From Ophiosphaerella korrae (lineage: Eukaryota; Ascomycota; Dothideomycetes; Pleosporales; Phaeosphaeriaceae), in contig JALNQF010000201.1 of NCBI GenBank assembly GCA_028456385.1, forward strand, positions 1 to 64,000: DNA of 64,000 nt, in the 5' to 3' direction. The notes beneath the pieces were generated by a model, which made no database searches, was not told where the DNA came from, and was given only the letters and a program-made list of their open reading frames with translations. Positions 56,477-64,000 of the stretch are shown here, in pieces; position 1 is the stretch's first letter; each line of letters opens with the position of its first letter. Made by a program: the position numbers and the translations under genes.

Positions 56477-57309
56477 CTATTTGATTTCCGCAAGTACTCC
56501 TTCGATCGCTGTCTCAATTTTATCCACTAACATTTCCGGTTGACTGAGCATAGCCGAGTGGCTAGTATTACACTTGGCTACTTTCGCGCCTGCAGCTTTG
56601 GCAAAACATCTCTTGATATTGAGGAGCTACTGCTTTATCCTCCTCACATACTAAGTAGGTCGATGGTATATACTTGTATGCCGTGCGTTCGATCTTTGTC
56701 TTTTGAACGGCATGCGATTGTGGAATCAAGCGAGCTTCCCACTCTGCTGCTTTATCTGCCGGGAGATCGTTGTAAAGTAGCGATGCTCCTCCCTTTAGAT
56801 AGAGTCGTCCGTCCTCCTATTTAAAGATAAGCGCCATCATTATTGCCAAGTCTGATCCGTTAACTCACCCTCGCATCATTGTTTGGTGATTCGCCAAACA
56901 CTCCCAGCACGGATTGCTGCTTATCGAGCACAAATGCTGCAATGTAGAAGAGATAGAGGACACCTCCTGTTAACCCTGCGGACCTTCGATGCAAAAAGCT
57001 TAGTTCCTTATCGATGGCGTTACTTCCGACAAGACCGTCATAGGAATACATAACAACTACGACTGTCTTGCTTTCATCTTTCACCAGCTTTCCAACGACC
57101 CTTTTGACATTATCCGTATCGTCCAGTAACGTTTTAGAGGGGAATTCGGGATCCTCTGTCTTGCTGCAACTGGGATGTACTGGGAGTAACATTGAAAACT
57201 TCCGTGCCTCGAAGCCTTCCGCGAGTTTCTTGTAGACCAAAGGCGTCTGAAAAGAGCCTTGCACGATGACGACAGCCACGTCTTCGGGGCGTGGTGTTGC
57301 AAAATTCAT
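56477..57309 (-). pseudogene. Alpha/beta hydrolase with a one-base frameshift
   Basis: ATG 57309 opens a hydrolase of the small fungal AB-hydrolase family (VVIVQGSFQTPLVYKKLAEG, then DDTDNVKRVVGKLVKDESKT and VVVMYSYDGLVG with the nucleophile Ser). An intron 56817-56868 leads to EDGRLYLKGGASLLYNDLPA, RTAYKYIPSTYLVCEEDKAV. At 56603-56606, a run of four T on the coding strand, the frame slips: one base fewer would continue into the C-terminal block with NTSHSAMLSQPEMLVDKIE, which carries the catalytic His and ends with a stop at 56477. Everything except that base is intact, so it is either a very young pseudogene or a sequence error. The family consensus around the Ser is HSYGG; here it is YSYDG. 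Confidence 0.72.
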
Positions 57310-58081
57310 GGCGATAGTGAATTATTTGAAAACCAGAAAGCTGAGTTCTGAGCAAGCCAGTCGATGATCTAGGCCTGCGCGGTCGCGAAGGTAGCTTCCA
57401 AAACTGCATTGATTATTCAACTAGAGCAGAGCCTTGACCTCGCAAATTGGCCAAGGTGACGCAGCATGCATTTGCGCTCGCGAAATACTGCTATTTTGTA
57501 CGCGCCTGGAGATCAATATGTATCGAACATGCATTACCGGCTATAGTGCTCTTCAGGGATATGCTGAATCCGCCCGTCAACATGGTGGACATGGCCGTTG
57601 TATTCTACCATGTTACTAAACCATGACTCGCGGGATTTCGCTGATACTAGCAAAGAACATGAGCGTAGAACACCCTTGCCGCAGCGATTATATTGCCCTA
57701 AAGCAAGAATGACCTATTTTGGTCACCCAGCCGATGTTCCAATTTTGCCTTAGTGGACTACGCCGCACCCTTTCTTTTAGACAGGGATGTGAACTCCCTC
57801 TGAGGTTTTATTGAGTGACGAAAACGTCTCATGTCTCGGGAGTGAGTTCTGTGTGACTATCAGCATCAAAGTTTCCTCGCCATTAGTAGAGCTTTTAACT
57901 CTAGGAACCTAATATAAAGTTCTGCGACGATACGACGTCGTAATCTTTCACTCACTCATCACTTTGACTACGATGACGTAAGTGGAATGTTCGAGGGAAT
58001 TTTTTCATTTCGCTCGTACACAACCGTTATTTCAGAAATTCATGGAGTACGCTTCGCTCTACTTGTATAGAGCTAAAGCCA
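57310..58081. other. Intergenic interval
   Basis: No gene is supported. A possible two-codon first exon (ATGAC, then GTAAGT near 57971-57981) could belong to the decayed gene that follows. Confidence 0.35.
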
Positions 58082-58764
58082 CCATGTCAGTACCTGAGAT
58101 GCATGTACGAGAGACGCCATCAGCAGGGACTGTCGCACTGGATCTGCCTTCACCTGAAGAGGAGAAGATACCGTCATGCCCGATGAGAGGGTGGATCCGC
58201 ATTCACTATCAGTAGCCACGAAGGAACAACTCGATCAATATTCTATGCTCGAAGGATTGTCCTGCAAGACTCATGAACAAGTTACAAGCAGATGTCCTCA
58301 GAGCAGACGCTATATTCCACGGTACTATCTACACTACCACCAACGACGCGAACAACACCGACGAGGGGAGACTCAAAGACACTACAAAGGCTCTCAAGCA
58401 GGAACTGGCTCAAATATATTGGATTGCTTGGCGTGTTCAATTTGGTTACTCCTCTGCTGCTGTTATTTGGAGTCGCAAGGGCGGATGGTTCATCGAGTCG
58501 ACGGAGATATGCAGGGGACTATGAGGATGCACAGCTTTTCGCCATTGCGGCCGCATTAAGACGAGCAAGGAAACAATTCGCACTGGAAAACGCCTCGACC
58601 TGGTTCGTATATATATATATACAAAATCTTTCAGCGTGCTGCAGCGCATGAAAGACGGCGCGTGCAGACCAGGGCCTATGATTGCGCCCAAGTTGGCCAT
58701 CGCCGCAATATACGAGCGAGCACTGGAGCTATACAATCTAGGCGTCCAGGTCGAATTGCGATAG
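58082..58764 (+). pseudogene. Decayed gene of unknown family
   Basis: Protein-like pieces occur in order but in different frames: VPEMHVRETPSAGTVALDLP, then VATKEQLDQYSMLEGLSCKT, then KLQADVLRADAIFHGTIYTT and QELAQIYWIAWRVQFGYSSA, then YEDAQLFAIAAALRRARKQF (shifted by one base at about 58500-58525), then PMIAPKLAIAAIYERALELY ending at a stop at 58764. The pieces look like one mostly helical protein broken by small indels and perhaps introns. A TATATATATA run at 58609-58620 lies inside. No family is recognised. The alternative is chance frames, but the continuity of helical, charged sequence argues against it. Confidence 0.35.
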
Positions 58765-59530
58765 GTTAGGGGCCATGGCAACAGTAAGGGGAATGTTAAA
58801 GTAAACAAGGCATGCTCCATCGCTCCGAGGTTCTGAAGACCTTTGCTTGCCGCTCTCCTCGAAACTCCCGAATTCATATCACAAGGGGATTTCCCTCAAA
58901 CTTGGTGCGACCGTGGTCAGGAATGGGTTTGTTGGCGAGTGGCTGTGGCGCATCGACGGAGGATTCTGGGATTGCTGGAACGATGTCACGCGCAAGGGAA
59001 GTCAGAAAGTGATGTATGCGTGAGAGTTTGGACAGAACAGATCATGAGGAATTGCCAACTTGTAACGTGCCTGACGATGTAAGGTTCGTTGCGCAAGGGC
59101 CTCGATGATATGGAGTTTGACATTCTCGAACTTGGGTGTGCGTTGATTGATTGCACGGGTGTGTGCTAGAGACTCGAATCTGAGGAGCAGTTGGCAGCGC
59201 TCAAGAGTAGGTGTGATAATTTTGGCTAGAGGCTTGATTATGCGATGGGAGAGGAGGAGAGCAAGAAGGTGCCCGAAGGCAAATGGGTGGGAGACTGTTT
59301 GTTGGAGATGTTGAAGGGCTCATGTTAGTGGATGCTGAAAGTGAACTGAAGAATGGCCATCTTGATAATTATACGAAGTTGAAATGGTGAAGAGATTGAG
59401 GTAAACCTCCCCCAGCTTCGTAGCTGTTCTTCTCGTGGTTGGTTGTTGACAAATGATTCTTGGCTGTAGCAATCAAAAAAGTCTAGACGACCTTGGAAAC
59501 CATGTTCATCTAGATTGAAATAGAAACCCC
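58765..59530. other. Intergenic interval upstream of the intact HET 3' end
   Basis: No gene is supported. The segment from 59513 shares sequence with the 3' flank of the chimeric pseudogene at 55291. Confidence 0.4.
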
Positions 59531-61506
59531 TCACACCAGATGTATATACCCCAGCCCCTCAACATCCACCCCCTCCAACGCCTCCCCATCCATCATTCCC
59601 TGCAAATAACACGGGCCCACAAACTCATATCTCCCCTCTTCTCCAACCCCTATCCTATCCCCCACCTCCCTAACAACAAACGGCGTCTTCGCCCCCAAAA
59701 ATACACACACCCGATCCCCTACACACATCCCCTCCGGCCCCAACCCGATATGCCCCTCGCTTGTCACAAACGGGCGAAATTCAGGCCACCAGTGGATGTG
59801 CGCCTGCATACCCCACACGTCCGTGATCCAAGCATGGTAATCGGGTAGCGTCGCGCGGCGATCGATGGCGCGTTCTTGGTTGTCGTTGTTGGCCTCGACT
59901 ATGTCCATGGACAGCAGGCGCCAATAGGCGAATTCAGGGTCAGGAGATTCAGCCTTTGTATAGGAGTGCGAGTGCGCGTGTGGAGCAAGGAAGGCTCGCA
60001 GGTAGCGTTCGTATGCGCTTAAGGAAGAACCCGAAGAGGGACGGCAGTCGCCGAGGGTGGCGACGGTGTCGAAGGCGTGCGCTTTGACGGTAAGGGTATC
60101 TGCGGTGGGAGAGAACAGCATGCTCGCTTTTGTGAAGGCTGAGGCTTGGTAAAGATAGGCAGAGTTCTTGAAGCGGATGAAGGCGTTGTACATATTTGTG
60201 TCGACGGTTGCGGTCCAGTCGGGCATCCAGGTTGGGAGCGCGAGCGTGCGGTTGGTTTCTTTTTGTCCGCCGAGGTATTCCAGTCCCATTATTGGTAGGA
60301 TATTTACGAAGGCTTTTTTGTAGGCTGACTCCGTGGAGAGCTTGTAGTCGGCTTTCAAGGCGCTATATTGGGCATTGCCTGCGATGAGACCAAAGAGTGC
60401 AAAGACTTTGTCTTTTGGGTTTGAAGAGGCCCTATGGCGGAATTGGAAAAGAAGACTAAGGAGGTTGAGTTTCTCGCCGCGGTGGTACTTGCTGCGATAA
60501 TACTCAAGGGCGTCTATATATATATAAAAGTTTGTTAGGGTGTTGTAGGATGCAATCCTGATTGAGAAGACTTGGACTTCGACAATGTAGTTGCGGGCAG
60601 CTACAACCATCTTGGCCCAGGAGAAATCTAACGATCCTACTTTGACTGTTATTTTTGGAGGTAATATAGCTTCCTGAACCATCCAAATCTGAAGATGGAC
60701 GAGTAAAAGTTAGTTCGAGTCTCATAAGCGTTACGAAAGTCACGTACCCTTTGCCACCTATGGTTAATTAGTTTGAGTTCTCATGGTACAAAGAAAGCAA
60801 TTAGCTCTACTTACCATGAGCAAGTCATAATTGCGCCCAATGAATTGAGTTCTTCCAAAAGTTGAGGTGAAACGTTGATATTGTGACTGCTTAGTTCCTC
60901 AAGAGTCTTCACTGAGCCTTGTGATGTAGAAAACCGTTCTAACAGAGCTAAAGCCTGCTCGGCTTCGACTTCTCTGAAAGTCTAAATGGGGCTTAGTTAG
61001 AAGCTAGGAGAGGGCCATACTAGAATAAGTGTGATAGGGTAGCTTACATCACTAGTACCGTAGTTCACAGCCTTGTTTTCTTCGCCGATAGATTCAATAG
61101 TATCCCCAAGCCAGAGGAAAACTTCCTGTGCTCTTGAATAAATATGCTGCATCATATTGACTTGATACGTCTGTTCTTGCTCATTAGTCTGGTCGATGCA
61201 AATCATGTCAATCCAAAAAACCCGTGGTTCATCTGGATGTCGAAGCCTCCGTATTGCAGCTTTAAGGTTTTGAGTAATAAAGTAAGGAATGCCGTTGAGA
61301 AGAATACGATGAAGATTAGTTTTATCGCCCCAGGCATACGATAAGGAATAGTAATCGGGCAGGTTGTCTAAGGAGACCACATTGAGCTCGCAAGCAATAT
61401 CATCGGCATGTTGGCCGGGGAGTATAGTTACAAGCCGGATTTCGCGGTCGTTTGCATCCAGGTTTGCGGCCGGGTAGGAAGCTAGGGATGTGTTTTCGTT
61501 GGCCAT
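59531..61506 (-). CDS. HET-domain protein (heterokaryon-incompatibility type)
   Basis: Four exons (61048-61506, 60815-60981, 60748-60757, 59531-60688) give 597 residues. The HET domain is intact: YYSLSYAWGDKTNLHRILLN, LKAAIRRLRHPDEPRVFWID, MICIDQTNEQEQTYQVNMMQ and IYSRAQEVFLWLGD. A 10-nt exon joins CSWW to QRIWMVQEA, giving the conserved W-W-x-R-x-W-x-x-Q-E block of the family. The C-terminal region has KDKVFALFGLIAG, LPTWMPDWTA and a terminal module GDRVCVFLGAKTPFVVREVG, then YEFVGPCYLQGMMDGEAL, often seen in large HET proteins. A partial, degraded copy of this 3' end lies 4 kb away in the chimeric pseudogene. HET proteins act in non-self recognition with a partner; no known partner family (NLR, STAND) is in the window. 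Confidence 0.92.
60748..60757 (-). other. 10-nt micro-exon of the HET gene
   Basis: GTGGCAAAGG is flanked by a TAG acceptor and a GTACGTG donor and keeps the frame (TG|G TGG CAA AGG|ATT), producing SWWQRIWMVQEA. Without it the conserved WW-R-W-QE block is lost and the frame changes. Confidence 0.75.
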
Positions 61507-61833
61507 CGAGTAGGATATTGTGGGAAACAGGGCTGGAAGAAGAAAAATCTACGACTGAAGACAGAAGGCCAAATGCAAGTTCAAGGTTAGAAAAGGCCTC
61601 CCGAGGTCATGAGGGGGCTGAAGTGCAGCCGAATGCGGGGCTGTGCAGCAGACAGCCTCAGCCTTCAGTAATACGAGGACCATGTGGAGGAGGAGATGAT
61701 GAATAATTGGTCATACCTATACCGTGTTCTATTGGCCTATCGTCTCACTCAAGCTGGCCAATCAGTGGTATTGCAGCCAGTTTGAGCGAGTCCACAATTC
61801 AATAGAGTATGCGCAGTGAGGACCTCCACATGG
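61507..61833. other. Interval between the HET and PAQR genes
   Basis: The interval holds the HET upstream region and the PAQR 3' flank, with no gene. It marks the return to conserved genes. Confidence 0.4.
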
Positions 61834-62819
61834 CTATGCCTTGGTTAGGACAGCAACAATTCGGCTTCCATGTTCGTAATCAAAAGCCTTCACCAAACCC
61901 ACAAGATGCGCCGCAGCCGCCAGCACCACGAGAACATGGAAAATCTGATGGCTTGAGCCCCAGATATCGTACTTTCCCGGGCACCATTTCTCCGGGATTC
62001 GCGCTGCATATATCGCAGCACCGGTGATGTAGAGTGCGCCTTGGAGAACAATCCAGTCCAGGCCGACAGCCTCACGCATATGCGAAATTCCATACAATCG
62101 AATGCCATGAAGCACCGGAAAGACGGCAGACAAGCCCATCAGAACAAACATAAGCGCGCGAAAAGGCCTCAGCGCTGGAGTTCGGAACTTGTTGTGCGTA
62201 GACACGACAGATGTACACGCTGCCAACGTCGTAATCTGCAGCCAATCAGCACCTCCCAATACTTCCATAAAAGGTAATTCGAAGGAAAACACACCATGGC
62301 CCAATACCGCCTCATCAACTCCCCCTTCTCCCGGAACGCATAATACAACACGGGCACAAAACTGCCCCAAATCAGCCCCACAATGCCCACATAATCGAGC
62401 TGGTTGCCCCAAACGGCGACAGCGTGCGAGTGATTCGAGATGGTGTGGTACGTTGCGCTCATGCCCAGACACGCCATTGCGCCGAGGAAAAAACAGCTGA
62501 AGGCACACACATCTTCACGCGACGCGGATTCGTAGCGCGGGCCTAGGACTAAGTAGAGGGCGAGGGAGGCGAGCAAGAAGGCGAGGGCGCCGAGGAGGTG
62601 GGTGTAGATGTTGACGGACTCGTTGTGCAAGTAGGAGAGGGAATACCAGGACTTGAGGTAGGAGTTTGAGGGTGCGCGGTAGCCGGATGTTATGTAGTGG
62701 TTGTCTTGTTGCCAGGGGGCGATTTCGTGCCAGAGGTAGGTAAGTTTCTGTTCTGCTTTCTTTTCGAGCTGTTTTGCGGTTTGGGTCGCTGATATGGCTG
62801 CTTGCTTGGCCGTGTCCAT
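61834..62819 (-). CDS. PAQR / haemolysin-III family membrane protein (Izh, adiponectin-receptor-like)
   Basis: Two exons (62295-62819, 61834-62235) give 308 residues. A charged N-terminal helix precedes seven membrane segments. PAQR signatures are LHNESVNIYTHLLGALAFLL, CLGMSATYHTISNHS and NQLDYVGIVGLIWGSFVPVL early, and WGSSHQIFHVLVVLAAAAHL late; the His in SATYHT and in HQIFH are the zinc ligands of the family. Yeast Izh proteins of this type influence zinc and sterol homeostasis. The junction joins RRYWAM to ITTLAACTSV. ATG 62819 is well placed. Confidence 0.93.
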
Positions 62820-63329
62820 GGTGGCTGGACTTCCTGGGTTAGACGTTTCTGAGACTGTATTCCTGGGTTTTTAGGGAGTGCGAGACTGCAGATTATGTAT
62901 GTTGTTGGGACGTTGAAGAAAGCACATGTCATAACAATCGAGGTATGGCATGATCTGGACGCTAAACCGCATTAGGGGCAAGTTGCGAACAATTGATCAA
63001 GAGATATATACACCCTCGGCCTATTGATGTTGACATTTCCTTCTAGCTTGTGCGAAGATGGAAGGTTGCGTGGACACAACATGTAGAAAAGGGGTAGATA
63101 TTCGGGGTATCATGTGTACCCCGCGCAATCGCCCAGGCATTGTTTACGTCCACAACTTGAACTTCATCTTCCTCGAGGCCTGGAGTGGCTGCCCCGCCGC
63201 ATCACCATGCGGCCATCACGACCCCGATGAATTGGGCAATTTCACTTGATGAGGCCACATGATGAACTAGGCAAATGCCATTTGTTCTAACCACACACCT
63301 CTAACAACCTACCTAATCTCTCAGCGACA
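62820..63329. other. Divergent promoter interval
   Basis: The interval separates the PAQR gene and the last, partial gene. No gene is supported in it. Confidence 0.4.
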
Positions 63330-64000
63330 ATGAGGTCATCCGAGCCCACACGACCCAGCAGCCGTCGCGGCGCATCAGGCGCATGGAACCGCCTCAAGCC
63401 CGTTCGAGAAGACGTCCTCGAGACATACGGCCTGCCCTCCAAAGGCGAAACACGGTAAGAGGAAAACTCCTCCCTCTGAACTCTCCCCAAACTCACACGC
63501 CAAGCCTCAACGACTTCAAAACCCAACAAACCTACCTCAACCGCATAATCGAGCGCTACATGAAACTCTGCGCCCTCAACCGCGAACAGCTCGACGCCCT
63601 CTTCGCCTCCGCCTCGCACTCGGCCCTCGCAACCAACGACCTAACCTCCTCCTTCTCCACGCTCTCCACCAAACCGTCCGCCGGCCTCGCCGCCTCCAAG
63701 CACGCCACGCCACCAGCCGAATCCCCCCGCAAGCAGCCCTCCCTCGACGAACTCGCCACCGTCCTCCAAGCCCTGCGCAAACTGCGCGAAGCAATCACGG
63801 CCTCAAACCGCACCGACGCGTTTGCCCGCCGCGCGTACTACTTCAATATCCACGTCGCGGTCCTCTGCCACGACTGGGAGTCCTATGTCCCTGCGCTGCA
63901 TACCTTGCTGCATAGCCTGCACGCGCGCACACCGCTGCCCGAGCACGACCTGCGCTCTTTTGTCGCGCTGCACATTCTTGACCAGGCGTGTCGGCAGGGC
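63330..64000 (+). CDS. Unrecognised conserved-looking gene, cut by the window end
   Basis: Exons 63330-63454 and 63505 to the window edge give 207 or more residues, the junction joining LPSKGETR to LNDFKTQQTYLNRIIERYMK. The N-terminus is basic and Ser-rich. The rest is helical (LDELATVLQALRKLREAITA, then YYFNIHVAVLCHDWESYVPA and LHTLLHSLHARTP), reminiscent of the helical-repeat part of PCI/SAC3-type proteins, but I cannot assign it. The GC-rich DNA gives long antisense frames that are shadows. The 3' end is missing. Confidence 0.65.

Noticed and set aside
63287..63813. Antisense frames near the window end
   Set aside because: The plus strand has a convincing intron and protein-like sequence; the antisense frames are Arg/Ala-rich shadows.

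Overview
The window reads as a filamentous ascomycete chromosome (Pezizomycotina; gene style suggests Dothideomycetes, but no species can be named from sequence alone). The reasons are short GT-AG introns of about 45-100 bp, HET-domain genes, a betaine lipid synthase fusion, a DNA segment degraded by C-to-T mutation in the manner of RIP (repeat-induced point mutation), and single-copy housekeeping genes on both strands. Exon coordinates were built by hand by matching splice signals to conserved protein sequence; each multi-exon model below keeps its frame across every junction unless stated.

Layout. 1-3.4 kb is an AT-rich, RIP-ruined Ty3/Gypsy retroelement. 4.3-46 kb is mostly a conserved gene block: trimethyllysine dioxygenase (carnitine synthesis), complex I 21 kDa subunit, Aquarius/Cwf11 spliceosomal helicase, tRNA-Arg(CCG) beside a decayed tRNA copy, proteasome ATPase Rpt5, betaine lipid synthase, Rer1, mitochondrial enoyl-CoA hydratase with a GC-AG intron, a ferric reductase with an iron-type GATA site upstream, a transcription-type cyclin, Gdt1 cation transporter, a telobox Myb protein that may be the telomere-binding TRF/Taz1 homologue, a zinc-ribbon protein, pantothenate kinase, a secreted M20 peptidase and an HSL-type hydrolase. 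Inside this block, 23-26.3 kb is a small island of unrecognised coiled-coil genes with a 25-bp minisatellite and a GT microsatellite.

46-61.5 kb is a gene-poor accessory region. It holds a HET-domain gene with a stop codon inside the HET domain, a dynamin-like GTPase, a NYN-domain putative RNase, then a graveyard: a methyltransferase/HET chimeric pseudogene, an alpha/beta hydrolase with a one-base frameshift, a decayed unknown gene, and finally an intact HET gene whose 3' end is the source or sister of the chimeric copy. 61.8-64 kb returns to conserved genes: a PAQR/haemolysin-III membrane protein and the 5' part of an unrecognised gene cut by the window edge.

Functional links are loose, as usual in fungal chromosomes. 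Carnitine synthesis, enoyl-CoA hydratase, complex I and pantothenate kinase (CoA) all feed mitochondrial energy metabolism; Rer1 and Gdt1 act in the early secretory pathway and Golgi. The best candidate for something undescribed is the HET / dynamin / NYN neighbourhood at 46.5-54.6 kb, which combines families associated with fungal non-self recognition, membrane remodelling and RNA cleavage. That is an inference from adjacency only.
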